The notes below the pieces were generated by a model. The model was not told the origin of the DNA. It worked only from the letters and a program-made list of their open reading frames with translations, and made no database searches. A DNA stretch of 64,000 nucleotides from Neisseria bacilliformis (lineage in GTDB: Bacteria > Pseudomonadota > Gammaproteobacteria > Burkholderiales > Neisseriaceae): contig NZ_CP059571.1 in assembly GCF_014055025.1 (NCBI RefSeq), positions 1,116,001-1,180,000 of the forward strand, written 5' to 3'. The position numbers were made by a program, and so were the translations under genes. Every line of letters begins with the position of its first letter. Within the stretch, counting starts at the first letter, position 1. Below are positions 35,395-44,525 of this stretch, piece after piece.

Positions 35395-37470
35395 TTAACC
35401 GACTTTATCCCCCGGCTGCGCGCCTGCATCGACATCCAAGAGTTTCAGTTTGCCCTCGGCGGTGGCGGCCGACAGAATCATGCCTTCGGATACGCCGAAT
35501 TTGGCCATTTTGCGCGGGGCGAAGTTGGCGACGGCGATGACCATGCGGCCGTTGAGTTCGCTGGGATTCGGGTAGCTGGCGGCGATGCCGGAGAAGATGA
35601 TGCGCTGCTCAAAACCGAAATCAAGGTTGAATTTCAACAGCTTGGTGCTGCCTTCGACGGCTTCGCAGTTGATGACTTTGGCCACGCGCATATCGATTTT
35701 GACAAAGTCGTCGAAACTTGCCTGCTCGGCGACTTTTTCGTATTTGCTGTCGGTTTGCTCGGGCGCGGCGGCCGTCTGAATGCTCTGTTTGTTGGCTTCG
35801 ATTAAGTTGTCCACTTGGGTTTGCTCCACTCGTTGCATTAAATGTTCGTATTTGTTGATGGCGTGGCCTGCGGGCAGGGTTTGCGCGGCTATATCCCACG
35901 AAAGCGCGGGGATGTTCAGGAAGGCGGCGGCCTGTTCGGCAACACGTGGTAACACGGGCGCGAGATACACGCTCAATACGGCAAAGGCGTTAATCAGCTC
36001 GCTGCACACTTCGTGCAGGCGCACTTCTTGGCCTGCCTGCTTGGCGAGTTCCCACGGTTTGTTGGCGTCGGTGTATTCGTTTACCGCGTCAGCCAGCGCC
36101 ATGATGTCGCGCAGGGCGCGGGCGTATTCGCGCTCTTCGTAGGCGGCGGCGATGGTTTCGCTCTCGGCGGCGAGTTTTTTCAGCAGGGCGCTGCCGGATA
36201 CGTCTTTCAGGCTGCCTTCAAAGCGTTTGGCGATGAAACCGGATGCACGGGCAGCGATGTTCACATATTTGCCGACCAAATCGCTGTTGACGCGCGAGAT
36301 GAAGTCTTGCAGGTTTAAGTCGATGTCTTCGATTTTGCTGTTGAGTTTGGCGGCGATGTAGTAGCGCATCCATTCGGGATTCAGTTTTTGTTCCAAATAG
36401 GATTTGGCGGTGATAAACGTGCCGCGCGATTTGGACATTTTTTGGCCGTCCACGGTTAAAAAGCCGTGGGCGAACACGCCGGTGGGGGCGCGGTGGCCGG
36501 AGAAATGCAGCATCGCCGGCCAGAACAGCGCGTGGAAATACAAGATGTCTTTGCCGATAAAGTGGTACATCTCGGTGTCGGAATCGGTGCGGAAGTAGTC
36601 GTCAAACTCAATGCCGGCGCGCGCGCACAGGTTTTTGAACGAGGCCATATAGCCGACGGGCGCATCCAGCCACACATAAAAATATTTGCCCGGTGCGCCG
36701 GGGATTTCAAAGCCGAAATAGGGCGCGTCGCGCGAGATGTCCCAGTCGGAAAGGGTGGTTTCGCCGTCTTTGCCGAGCCATTCGTTCATTTTGTTTAAGG
36801 CTTCGGGCTGCAAATGCGGCTGTTCGCGGCCGTCGGGGAGGGTGGTGCTGCCCGCCGTCCATTGTTTCAGATAGTCCGCGCACTTGCCGAGTTTGAAGAA
36901 AAAGTGTTCGGATTCTTTGAGCACGGGCGTTGCGCCCGACACGGCGGAATAGGGCTTGATGAGTTCGGTGGGGGAATAGGTGGTGCCGCACACTTCGCAG
37001 TTGTCGCCGTATTGGTCGGCGGCGTGGCATTTGGGGCATTCGCCTTTGACAAAGCGGTCGGGCAGGAACATGTGTTTTTCGGGGTCGAAAAGCTGCTCGA
37101 TGGTGCGGCTTTCGATTTTGCCGTTGGCTTTCAGGGCGAGGTAGATTTTTTCGGAAAGCTCTTTGTTTTCAGGCGAGTGGGTGGAGTAGTAGTTGTCGTA
37201 GCCGATGAGAAAGCCGGTAAAGTCGGCCAGATGCTCTTCGCGCACGCGGGCGATCATGTCTTCGGGCTGCACGTCTTGTTTTTGCGCCGCCAGCATCACG
37301 GGCGTGCCGTGGGTGTCGTCGGCGCAGCAGTAGCGGCAGTCGTGGCCGCGCAGTTTTTGAAAGCGCACCCAGATGTCGGTTTGGATGTGCTCGACCATGT
37401 GGCCGAGGTGGATGCTGCCGTTGGCATAGGGCAGGGCGGAGGTTACGAGGATTTTGCGTTTTTGGGTCAT
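35395..37470 (-). CDS. metG: Methionyl-tRNA synthetase
   Basis: The 691-residue class I synthetase carries the HIGH-type motif [10 protein letters not shown] near residue 20, a zinc-binding CPKC...CEVC knuckle, KMSKS ([11 protein letters not shown]) and an anticodon-binding domain. The C-terminal 110 residues form a Trbp111-type tRNA-binding domain ([20 protein letters not shown]) that mediates dimerisation. CATAAT followed by GCCGCC at 37509-37514 is a probable -10. Confidence 0.96.
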   Translation of the reverse strand: MTQKRKILVTSALPYANGSIHLGHMVEHIQTDIWVRFQKLRGHDCRYCCADDTHGTPVMLAAQKQDVQPEDMIARVREEHLADFTGFLIGYDNYYSTHSPENKELSEKIYLALKANGKIESRTIEQLFDPEKHMFLPDRFVKGECPKCHAADQYGDNCEVCGTTYSPTELIKPYSAVSGATPVLKESEHFFFKLGKCADYLKQWTAGSTTLPDGREQPHLQPEALNKMNEWLGKDGETTLSDWDISRDAPYFGFEIPGAPGKYFYVWLDAPVGYMASFKNLCARAGIEFDDYFRTDSDTEMYHFIGKDILYFHALFWPAMLHFSGHRAPTGVFAHGFLTVDGQKMSKSRGTFITAKSYLEQKLNPEWMRYYIAAKLNSKIEDIDLNLQDFISRVNSDLVGKYVNIAARASGFIAKRFEGSLKDVSGSALLKKLAAESETIAAAYEEREYARALRDIMALADAVNEYTDANKPWELAKQAGQEVRLHEVCSELINAFAVLSVYLAPVLPRVAEQAAAFLNIPALSWDIAAQTLPAGHAINKYEHLMQRVEQTQVDNLIEANKQSIQTAAAPEQTDSKYEKVAEQASFDDFVKIDMRVAKVINCEAVEGSTKLLKFNLDFGFEQRIIFSGIAASYPNPSELNGRMVIAVANFAPRKMAKFGVSEGMILSAATAEGKLKLLDVDAGAQPGDKVG

Positions 37471-37523
37471 GATTGTCGGACGGTTGGGGTTTGTCGGGAA
37501 AAGGCGGCATTATGCCACAAAGG

Positions 37524-37563
37524 CAGAGGCCGTCTGAAAAGCTGTTTTTCAGACGGCCTCTGT
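37524..37563. terminator. Paired-DUS hairpin between the M50-like gene and metG
   Basis: CAGAGGCCGTCTGAAAAGC pairs with GTTTTTCAGACGGCCTCTG across a very short loop, directly beyond the 3' end of the M50-like gene. Confidence 0.7.
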
Positions 37564-37577
37564 GAACCGTGTGCCAT

Positions 37578-38240
37578 CTAACGCAGAAACAGGGCGGCGA
37601 TGAGGGTGGCGGGGAGGTAGGCGGTGTAGGAGAGGGCGGCGGCCAGGGGCAGGATGAGGTAGCCGAGGATGCCGGTGAGCAGCAGGATGAGGACGACCCA
37701 GGTGCCGTAGCGGGCGGTTTTTTGAAACTGCACGGAGTATTTGGCGGGCAGGAAGGTGTCGATGATGCGGCCGCCGTCGAAGGGGAGGACGGGCAGGGCG
37801 TTGAGGACGAACAGCACGGCGTTGAAGGTGATGCCGTAGCCGGCCATGCCGGAGAAGGGTTCGCGGAAGGCGGCGGGGATGATGGGCAGCAGGGCGAGCA
37901 GCAGCCCCCAGGCGTACATCATCAGCAGGTTGGCCAAGAGGCCGGCGGCGGCGATGCTGCGGATGCCCAGGCGCACGTCGCGCAGGTTGCGGCTGTTGAC
38001 GGGCACGGGTTTGGCCCAGCCGAAGAGGAAGGGCGCGCCGGTGAAGGCCAGCAGCAGGGGGACGGCAACTGTGCCGAACAGGTCGATGTGGACGAAGGGG
38101 TTGAGGCTGAGGCGGCCGAACTTTTCGGCGGTATTGTCGCCCCAGTAGCGGGCGGCGTAGGCGCGGGCGGCTTCGGACATGGTGATGGCCAGCAGCACGG
38201 GGGGAATCATCAGCAGGATTTGGGCGGGATCGAATTTCAT
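37578..38240 (-). CDS. Site-2-protease-family membrane protein without the HExxH motif
   Basis: A 220-residue protein with about six helices, matching the M50B family: GDNTAEKFGRLSLNPFVHID, FGWAKPVPVNSRNLRD and the second-half FNALP-like motif LFVLNALPVLPFDGGRIID. The usual zinc motif HExxH in the first helix is replaced by SEAAR (ITMSEAARAYAARYWG), so both zinc-binding His and the helical base context are lost while the downstream Asp is kept. It may be a non-catalytic member. The DUS pair at 37524-37563 lies after its stop. Confidence 0.82.
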   Translation of the reverse strand: MKFDPAQILLMIPPVLLAITMSEAARAYAARYWGDNTAEKFGRLSLNPFVHIDLFGTVAVPLLLAFTGAPFLFGWAKPVPVNSRNLRDVRLGIRSIAAAGLLANLLMMYAWGLLLALLPIIPAAFREPFSGMAGYGITFNAVLFVLNALPVLPFDGGRIIDTFLPAKYSVQFQKTARYGTWVVLILLLTGILGYLILPLAAALSYTAYLPATLIAALFLR

Positions 38241-38277
38241 GTTTCGCTTTCGTTTTTACGTTAAACGGCGGTAAGGC

Positions 38278-38345
38278 CGTCCCCGCCTACGCGGGGATGA
38301 CGTTTCTGAAAAACCGTTTGAGCCCGGCGGCACGGTTTTCAGACG
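38278..38345. repeat. GTCCCCGCCTACGCGGGGATGACGTTTCTGAAAA module
   Basis: A dRS3-like inverted repeat joined to GACGTTTCTGAAAAACCG and closing on a DUS that overlaps the stop codon of the next gene. Related copies lie at 12480, 12989, 14674, 35320 and 39082, and a variant at about 4338. Confidence 0.65.
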
Positions 38346-39043
38346 GCCTGATAATAGATAAGGGCGAGGGCGACGGCGTTGTTGGCCATGTGCACGGCGA
38401 TGGGGTAGCGGATGTCGCGGAAATGCAGGTAGGCGGCGGCAAGCACCAGCCCCATCAGGCCGTAAACGGCAAGCGGCGCGGCGCCGAGGCCGTGCATAAT
38501 GGCAAACAGCAGGGCGGACACGGCGGCGGCCAGCACCTTGCCGGCGGGGTGTTCGAGCGCGCGGCCGAACATGCCCAGCAGCACGCCGCGAAACAGCCAT
38601 TCTTCCATCAGCGGCGCAACCAGCACCACGTCGGCGGCGAATACGGCGGCAGGCAGGTTGTCTTTCCAGTGCAGCAGCAGGCGTTGGTTTTCCGTGTCCA
38701 AAGGCGTGCCGAACAGCGCGTGCATCATGGGCAGGACGAACTCGCCCGCCAGCAGCATCAGCGCGGTGTAGAACAGCAGCCAGCCGGCCTTGCGCGCCGC
38801 AGGCATTTGGCGCGCTTCGAGAAAATAGGCATGGGCAAAGCGCACCGAGCGGTAGAGGTGGTAGAACATGGAAAGCACGATGCAGACGGCAAGAGCGAAG
38901 ATTACGCTCTGATACAGCGCGGCCGTATCGCTGATGGTTCCGGCTTCCTGGTTGATGCGCACAAACATGAACACCAGAATCGGAATGGCGTTCAGCAGCA
39001 CCAGCCCGCAGAAGAATTTCAGGATTTCGACGAATTTTTGCAT
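38339..39043 (-). CDS. CPBP family intramembrane glutamic protease
   Basis: A 234-residue protein with about seven helices. The three CPBP (Rce1/Abi-type) motifs are present: APLMEEWLFRGVLLG (EExxxR), SALLFAIMHG (FxxxH) and PIAVHMANNAVA. Family members process prenylated proteins in eukaryotes or act in bacteriocin self-immunity and protein maturation in bacteria. The stop codon is part of a DUS (YYQAV then TGA). Confidence 0.88.
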   Translation of the reverse strand: MQKFVEILKFFCGLVLLNAIPILVFMFVRINQEAGTISDTAALYQSVIFALAVCIVLSMFYHLYRSVRFAHAYFLEARQMPAARKAGWLLFYTALMLLAGEFVLPMMHALFGTPLDTENQRLLLHWKDNLPAAVFAADVVLVAPLMEEWLFRGVLLGMFGRALEHPAGKVLAAAVSALLFAIMHGLGAAPLAVYGLMGLVLAAAYLHFRDIRYPIAVHMANNAVALALIYYQAV

Positions 39044-39180
39044 AAGCGTGGTAAAGGCAGGCAGCGCGGACGCTGTTTTGTGTTTTTCAGAAACGTCATC
39101 CCCGCGTTTATGCTCTGAAAGAGTACTGGCGGGGACGGCCTTAATGTCTTTTCAGACGGCCTCAAAAGGCGGCAGACGGG

Positions 39181-39801
39181 TCAGAGCCCGAACACGGCCT
39201 TGTCGCCGCGCCCCTCGCGCACCAGGGTAACGCCGTCGGTCATGTCCACCACCGTGGTCGGCTCGGTGCCGCACCAGCCGCCGTCGATTACCAAATCCAC
39301 CGCGTGTTCCAGGCGGTCGCGGATTTCGTAGGGGTCGGACAAAGGCTCGCTGTCTTCCGGCAGCATCAGCGTACACGAAAGCAGCGGCTCGCCCAGCTCG
39401 CGCAGCAGGGCGAGGGCGACGGCGTTGTCGGGCACGCGCAGGCCGATGGTTTTGCGCTTCGGATGCAGCGTGCGGTTGGGCACTTCCTTGGTGGCCTGCA
39501 AAATAAACGTATAGCTGCCCGGCGTGGCCGCTTTGAGCATGCGGAACTGCGCGTTGTCCACCTTCGCATACGTGCCCAGCTCCGCCAAATCGGCGCACAT
39601 CAGCGTGAGATGGTGCTTCAAATCGATTTTGCGGATGCGCAAAATCCGCTCCATCGCCTCCTTGTCGCCCAAGCGGCAGCCCAGCGCGTAGCACGAATCG
39701 GTGGGATAGGCCGCCACCCCGCCGCCGCGCACGATTTGCGCCACCTGCCGGATAAGGCGTTCCTGCGGATTGTCGGGATGGATGGCGAAAAACTGGGCCA
39801 T
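39181..39801 (-). CDS. Sua5/YciO/YrdC family protein (YciO type)
   Basis: A 206-residue protein of the threonylcarbamoyl-AMP synthase fold. GGGVAAYPTDSCYALGCRLG and KKIDLKHHLTLMCADL-like regions (here RKIDLKHHLTLMC), then PGSYTFILQATKEVPNRTLH, fit YciO better than TsaC. YciO is a paralogue whose role in tRNA t6A formation is weak or unproven. A DUS and a GAAACGTCATCCCC repeat lie between it and the CPBP gene. Confidence 0.85.
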   Translation of the reverse strand: MAQFFAIHPDNPQERLIRQVAQIVRGGGVAAYPTDSCYALGCRLGDKEAMERILRIRKIDLKHHLTLMCADLAELGTYAKVDNAQFRMLKAATPGSYTFILQATKEVPNRTLHPKRKTIGLRVPDNAVALALLRELGEPLLSCTLMLPEDSEPLSDPYEIRDRLEHAVDLVIDGGWCGTEPTTVVDMTDGVTLVREGRGDKAVFGL

Positions 39802-39906
39802 AACGAAAACTCCTTAATTTGCAGCACAGGCCGTCTGAAAAACAGATTGGCCGAAAAAAGCCACAAATGATACCCTAGCTGCCCCCACAGCAAAAGGAAA
39901 ACCGCC

Positions 39907-40485
39907 ATGCGCCGCCTCACTGCCGCCCTCCTTATCGCCCTCGCCCCCCTGGCCGACGCGCAAAACGAAGTTGCCGAACCCGTCTACCACTGGGCCGAAC
40001 CCGTCAAAGAAGACGCCAACCTCTACCGCATCGACGACAAACTCTACCGCAGCGAGCAGCTCACCCGCGCCGACGCGCCCCACATCAAAGCCCTCGGCAT
40101 CAAAAGCGTCGTCAACCTGCGCTACTTCGACCGCAACGACAACCACACCGCGCTGGCGCAAAGCGGCGCGGAACTCTTCAACCAACCCCTGCTCACCTGG
40201 CGCATCACCCCCAAACAAATCGCCCAAACCCTCCACCTCATCGAACAACGCCGCCGACACGGCCCTGTCCTCATCCACTGCTACCACGGCGCGGACCGCA
40301 CCGGCCTCATCGCCGCCATGTACCGCATCGTCTACCAAAACTGGCCGATAGAAGAAGCCCGCCGCGAAATGCAGCAGGGCCCCTACGGCTACCACAGCAT
40401 CTGGCGCAACCTCGGCAAACTCTTCACCGCAGACAAAGTGCGCCAAGTGAAAGAAGAACTCGCCGCCCTCCAAACGCAGCAGTAG
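39907..40485 (+). CDS. Periplasmic tyrosine/dual-specificity phosphatase
   Basis: A 192-residue protein with a short signal peptide (cleaved near ADA-QN) and a phosphatase P-loop VLIHCYHGADRTG fitting CX5R, with catalytic Cys near residue 122. Upstream GIKSVVNLRYFDRND holds the general-acid region. Secreted members of this DSP-like family occur in Neisseria; substrates are unknown. It is divergent from the yciO-like gene. Confidence 0.86.
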   Translation: MRRLTAALLIALAPLADAQNEVAEPVYHWAEPVKEDANLYRIDDKLYRSEQLTRADAPHIKALGIKSVVNLRYFDRNDNHTALAQSGAELFNQPLLTWRITPKQIAQTLHLIEQRRRHGPVLIHCYHGADRTGLIAAMYRIVYQNWPIEEARREMQQGPYGYHSIWRNLGKLFTADKVRQVKEELAALQTQQ

Positions 40486-40488
40486 CAA

Positions 40489-40531
40489 CAGGCCGTCTGA
40501 AAATACACATTCCATGTTTTCAGACGGCCTC
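40489..40531. terminator. Paired DUS between phosphatase and glycosyltransferase
   Basis: CAGGCCGTCTGAAAATAC and ATGTTTTCAGACGGCCT enclose a short loop 4 bp after the phosphatase stop, possibly making a partial terminator before the glycosyltransferase. Confidence 0.55.
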
Positions 40532-40555
40532 ACCCCACAAAAAAGCCCCGCCATC

Positions 40556-41359
40556 ATGCCCACACTCGACATCATCATCCCCTGCTACAACGCCGCCGCC
40601 ACCCTCGCCGAAGCCGCCGAAAGCGCGCTCGCCCAAAGCGTCGCCCAAACCGTCTGGCTGGTGGACGACGCCTCGCAGGACGACACACCCCGCGTCATCG
40701 CCGCCCTCGCCGCCCGCCACCCCAAAATCCGCAGCCTGCGCCTGCCGCAAAACAGCGGCGCGGCCGCCGCCCGCAACTGGGGCGCACTGCACAGCACAGC
40801 CGACTACACCGCCTTCCTCGACGCCGACGACGCCTACGAAGCCGAAGCCCTCGCCGCCGCCGCCTTCGCCCTGCAACACCTCCCCTACCTCTCCCTCGTC
40901 CGCCTCAAACTGCGCCCCGCCGGCTTCCCCGAACACTACACCGCCCACCCCGCCTTCCCCCAAGCCTGGCAGCGGCTGGCAATGACCGTCGGCGGCAACA
41001 CCGTCTTCCGCCGCAGCGTCCTCCTCGCCTGCGGCGGCTTCCCGCAGGACGCCCTGTTCCGCCGCTTCGGCGGCGAAGACGCCGCCCTCGGCATCGCCCT
41101 CACCCGCAGCGCGGTGGTCGGCACACTTTTCGGCGAAAACGACGCCGCCGTCGTCCACCGCCACCGCCCCGGCATCCACGCCGAAAAACTGCTCGACGCC
41201 GCCCTCTACGGCACCGCCCCCGCAGGCCTCACCGCACAGCACCAGGCCGAAGCCGAAGCCGTTACCCGCCGCATCTGCGCCGCCCTCGACAGCCTCAAAA
41301 CCACACTCGCCCACCCGCAAACCGGCATCACCGCCCTCCGCGCCGACTACGCGCCGTAA
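40556..41359 (+). CDS. Family 2 glycosyltransferase
   Basis: The ATG at 40556 (MPTLDIIIPCYNAAATLAEA) gives 267 residues and starts at the family N-terminus; the longer frame begins inside a DUS. GT-A features are the IIIPCYNAAATL nucleotide-sugar strand, VDDASQDDT, the DxD-like FLDADDAYE metal motif, and GGNTVFRRSVLLACGGF. GGEDAALGIAL supplies the catalytic ED. The acceptor is unknown; no other envelope glycan genes adjoin it. Confidence 0.87.
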   Translation: MPTLDIIIPCYNAAATLAEAAESALAQSVAQTVWLVDDASQDDTPRVIAALAARHPKIRSLRLPQNSGAAAARNWGALHSTADYTAFLDADDAYEAEALAAAAFALQHLPYLSLVRLKLRPAGFPEHYTAHPAFPQAWQRLAMTVGGNTVFRRSVLLACGGFPQDALFRRFGGEDAALGIALTRSAVVGTLFGENDAAVVHRHRPGIHAEKLLDAALYGTAPAGLTAQHQAEAEAVTRRICAALDSLKTTLAHPQTGITALRADYAP

Positions 41360-41437
41360 ACCCCGCCTGTTTTTCGTTTTTCAGACGGCCTCCTGCCCCC
41401 GTTTTACCGCCAGACAAACAGAAAACCCGAAAACCGC

Positions 41438-41466
41438 TTGACGCCGCCCGCCGCCGCCATTATCAT
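41438..41466 (+). promoter_or_regulatory. tRNA-Lys promoter
   Basis: TTGACG and TATCAT at exactly 17-bp spacing, 18 bp before the tRNA, with a GC-rich CCGCGC start region. Confidence 0.75.
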
Positions 41467-41484
41467 CCGCGCTTCTTTTTTCCC

Positions 41485-41560
41485 GGGTCGTTAGCTCAGC
41501 CGGTAGAGCAGCGGACTTTTAATCCGTTGGTCGAGCGTTCGAATCGCTCACGACCCACCA
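41485..41560 (+). tRNA. tRNA-Lys (TTT)
   Basis: A 76-nt cloverleaf GGGTCGTTAGCTCAG with anticodon loop CTTTTAA and encoded CCA. Confidence 0.97.
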
Positions 41561-41564
41561 AATC

Positions 41565-41597
41565 AAAAAAGCCAAGTCGATGACTTGGCTTTTTTGA
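41565..41597. terminator. Intrinsic terminator after tRNA-Lys
   Basis: AAAAAAGCCAAGTC-GAT-GACTTGGCTTTTTT, a symmetrical hairpin with T tracts both ways. It can end both the tRNA and the oncoming res transcript. Confidence 0.88.
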
Positions 41598-41623
41598 TTT
41601 GGACGGCTTTTCAATAGCCGCTT

Positions 41624-44344
41624 TCACACCCTCCCCAGCATCTTCAAAGCCTCCGCCAAACTCAACGCCCCATCCAATTTCTGCTGCTCAAACACCATCA
41701 TATATACATAATTGCGCCCGTCGCCCAAGCTGCGGCAGGCGTTTTCCCATGCTTTGCCGAGGCGGATTTTGGCGGCGCTGTCGCTGCCGTCGAGCTGGCC
41801 GCCTTTGGTTTCCAACAGAACCAGCGTGCCGCGTGCGGTCATCAGCACAAAATCGGGATAGTGGTTGATAAAGCCGTTGATGCAGAAGCCTTTGCGGCCG
41901 TCGTTTCTGTGCCACCATTTCAGCGACACTTCTTCATCGGCGAGTATGCGGCGCAGCATTTCGGCTTCAAAGCTGTTCATCTCGCCTTCCCGTTTATACA
42001 GGCTGTTGGAAATATCCAATGGATACAGCCTGTTGGGGTTGATGCTTGGCGGCAGCGGGTAATGCGGGCGGATAACGATGTCGCGGGTTTGCAGCCCTTT
42101 GTCAAACTCGGTTTCGGCATGGGCGGCGGCGAGGCTGTCTATTTTGCGCTTAATTTCGGTGAAATACTGCGGCGTATGCGCATGGTTGAAACAGTGCTCG
42201 CGCCGTTCGGCATCCATGTCTTCCACAATGCGGCTGAGGTATTTGCGGATTTCGCCGTCTTCTATGGGGTAAAACGCTTTTCTGCCAGCCAGTTCAAACA
42301 GCTTTTGCACCAGTTGTACCTGCTGGGTGGGCGCAGACTGCTTGGCAAACATGTTCATAAAATGCTGTTTGTCGCTGCCTTTCATCGGCTGGAAGCTGAT
42401 ACGGTCGTTTTGGTCGGTATCGCCCAGCCAAACGGAGCTGTCCATGCTGCCGAAAGGGATGTTGGAATCGCATTTGCCCAGCGCAAAGCCTTGCAGCAGG
42501 TTGGCTTTATCCAGCAGCAGGGCTTCGCCACCGCCGAACAGCACTTGCGAATACTGGGTAAATACAAACTGCGGCAGCCTGAAATCCGCCAGCTCTTCCG
42601 CGAACTCGGGGCGCATGGCTTGGGTGTTCATTTTGTCTTTAATCTCCTCGGGCGACTGTTGCTGCGCTTCGTTTTGCGCCGCCCGTTCGGCAAACGCCTG
42701 CCCTGCGGCGGCAGCCTGCTGTTGCAGGCGGGCAATGTGTTCTGCAACGGGATTTTGGTTTTCAGGCTGCCTTTCGGCTGCCTCCTGCACGCCGTTATCC
42801 GTATCCGCGCTTGTTTCAGGCAGCCTGAAATCTGCGGGGATGTTCAGGCGGAAACCGTCGTCATCCTGCGCGGCCTCACCAGTCAAATCAAACTCAGGCT
42901 GCGCCGTTGCGTTTTCAGGCTGTCTGTTGTTTTCAGACGACCTTTCATCCTGCTGTGCCGCTTCCGCCACGCGGTAATCGTGTTCGCTGAAACCCGCCTT
43001 GTTCAAGCCCTCTGCCACTTTGCCGAGCGTGTGGTCAAACTGTTCGGACGAGGTAAACACATAGCTGATATTCAAATCCGCCAAAGCATGGTTGCGGGCA
43101 TAAGGCTGGCGCAGAATCCGCCCGACAATCTGCGTAACATCGGTTTCAGACGAGCGGTTCGCCAAGCTGGCGAGAATGTAGGCAAACGGGCAGTCCCAGC
43201 CTTCTTTGAGCGCGTTTACCGTAATCACAAAGCGTATCGGGCATTCGGGAAAAAGCAGGTTTTGGTTTTTCAACTCGTTAATCTCGGCGGTTTTGACGGC
43301 GATTTGTTCGGGTGGAATACCGATGTCGGTAAGCGCGGTTTTCACTTTTTCAAACGTGGCCTTGTCGTCTTTGCTGCGCGGCTCGGCCTGAAACAGCACA
43401 ATCGGGCGGATATACGCGCCACCCTGTTTTTGCGCCTCTGTCGCCGCGCGTTCCAAATTCGCCCTCAGCGTTACCGCCGCCATCAACACTTCGTTTTGCG
43501 TGCGCTGGCGGCTCACAATTACAGGCAGCTTCACCATCTGCTCGTTTTTCAAGGCACTCGCGCCCACATAGCTGATGATGTTGCTGGACTCGCGCGGCGT
43601 GGCGGTAAGTTCCAGCACAAAACACGGATTCAGGCTGCCTATCATATCCAGCGACAAAGGCGTGGCGGCGTTGTGGCTTTCATCGACCACAATCATCGGA
43701 TTCAAACCGCGCAACACATTAATCAACGCCGTTTCATCGTATTCGGGCAACAGGTTTTCAGGCTGCCTTTCAGACGACCCCATGCCCGCAAACGAAGCCA
43801 GATTGCCGTTTTCACGAAATGCCCGCAGCGCGTCTTTGCTGCGCCCTTTCAGGCTGTCAAACGTCATCACCAACACCGACACGCCGCTTTGCACCGTATC
43901 CGCGTCAAAACCGTTGCCGTGCAACACGTCTTCCTTGTCAAACACCTGCACGCGCCCGCCAAAATCCGTGTTCAGCCGCTGGCGGTAAGGATGCTGCACA
44001 TCGTGCAGATTTTTCAGCGTTTGCGACAAAATCGCTTCCGAAGGCACCAGCCACACCACCATTTGCGGCGGCTGTCGCCCGTAGTGCGCGCGCGCGTCAA
44101 ACACGGGCTTTAAGGCATTGACCGCCAAAAACGTTTTGCCGCCAGCCGTCGGCACTTTCAGGCACACATTCGGCACACTGCCCAGCTTGTCGCAATAGAG
44201 CGCGATTTTGTCCGCCGCCATGCCCTTGCTTTGCCAATATTCGGCAAACACGTTTTTCAGGCTGCCTGAATCGGGGCGCAGCAGTAAATCCAAATAATCC
44301 TGCAAATCCGCCATTACGCGCTGTTGGTATTGTTTCAATTCCAT
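41624..44344 (-). CDS. Type III restriction enzyme, Res (helicase-nuclease) subunit
   Basis: A 906-residue superfamily 2 helicase-nuclease. Motifs in order are Walker A VPTAGGKTFLAVNAL (about residue 64), MIVVDESHN (DEAH-like), LELTATPRESS (motif III), VNALKEGWDCPFA, and QIVGRILRQPYARN (motif VI). The C-terminal endonuclease is visible as HYPDFVLM...LVLLETKG, the PD-ExK pattern. The stretch around residues 460-570 is Gln/Glu-rich with several translated uptake-like sequences (RQPEN, RSSENN), probably a linker. It is downstream of mod on the same strand, with a dRS3 module between them. Confidence 0.92.
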   Translation of the reverse strand: MELKQYQQRVMADLQDYLDLLLRPDSGSLKNVFAEYWQSKGMAADKIALYCDKLGSVPNVCLKVPTAGGKTFLAVNALKPVFDARAHYGRQPPQMVVWLVPSEAILSQTLKNLHDVQHPYRQRLNTDFGGRVQVFDKEDVLHGNGFDADTVQSGVSVLVMTFDSLKGRSKDALRAFRENGNLASFAGMGSSERQPENLLPEYDETALINVLRGLNPMIVVDESHNAATPLSLDMIGSLNPCFVLELTATPRESSNIISYVGASALKNEQMVKLPVIVSRQRTQNEVLMAAVTLRANLERAATEAQKQGGAYIRPIVLFQAEPRSKDDKATFEKVKTALTDIGIPPEQIAVKTAEINELKNQNLLFPECPIRFVITVNALKEGWDCPFAYILASLANRSSETDVTQIVGRILRQPYARNHALADLNISYVFTSSEQFDHTLGKVAEGLNKAGFSEHDYRVAEAAQQDERSSENNRQPENATAQPEFDLTGEAAQDDDGFRLNIPADFRLPETSADTDNGVQEAAERQPENQNPVAEHIARLQQQAAAAGQAFAERAAQNEAQQQSPEEIKDKMNTQAMRPEFAEELADFRLPQFVFTQYSQVLFGGGEALLLDKANLLQGFALGKCDSNIPFGSMDSSVWLGDTDQNDRISFQPMKGSDKQHFMNMFAKQSAPTQQVQLVQKLFELAGRKAFYPIEDGEIRKYLSRIVEDMDAERREHCFNHAHTPQYFTEIKRKIDSLAAAHAETEFDKGLQTRDIVIRPHYPLPPSINPNRLYPLDISNSLYKREGEMNSFEAEMLRRILADEEVSLKWWHRNDGRKGFCINGFINHYPDFVLMTARGTLVLLETKGGQLDGSDSAAKIRLGKAWENACRSLGDGRNYVYMMVFEQQKLDGALSLAEALKMLGRV

Positions 44345-44525
44345 AACTTGAACCCTGATAGATTGATTGTTTCTTCAAAGCAGAAATTTTCCGTTGCCGC
44401 CACCTGCCGTCATTCCCGCGCAGGCGGGAATCTTGTTTGGTCTGATTAGTTATTTGATTTTTCAGCAAAATATGCGGTATTCAGCAAAGATTCCCGCCTG
44501 CGCGGGAATGACGGCAGCGGTGTGT
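44345..44525. repeat. mod-res spacer with dRS3-bounded module, copy 2
   Basis: ATTCCCGCGCAGGCGGGAAT (44412-44431) and ATTCCCGCCTGCGCGGGAAT (44490-44509) face each other around 58 bp, with complementary CCGTC and GACGG flanks. It is the same arrangement as at 26488. It sits between mod and res, so it may alter their shared transcript. Confidence 0.8.
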
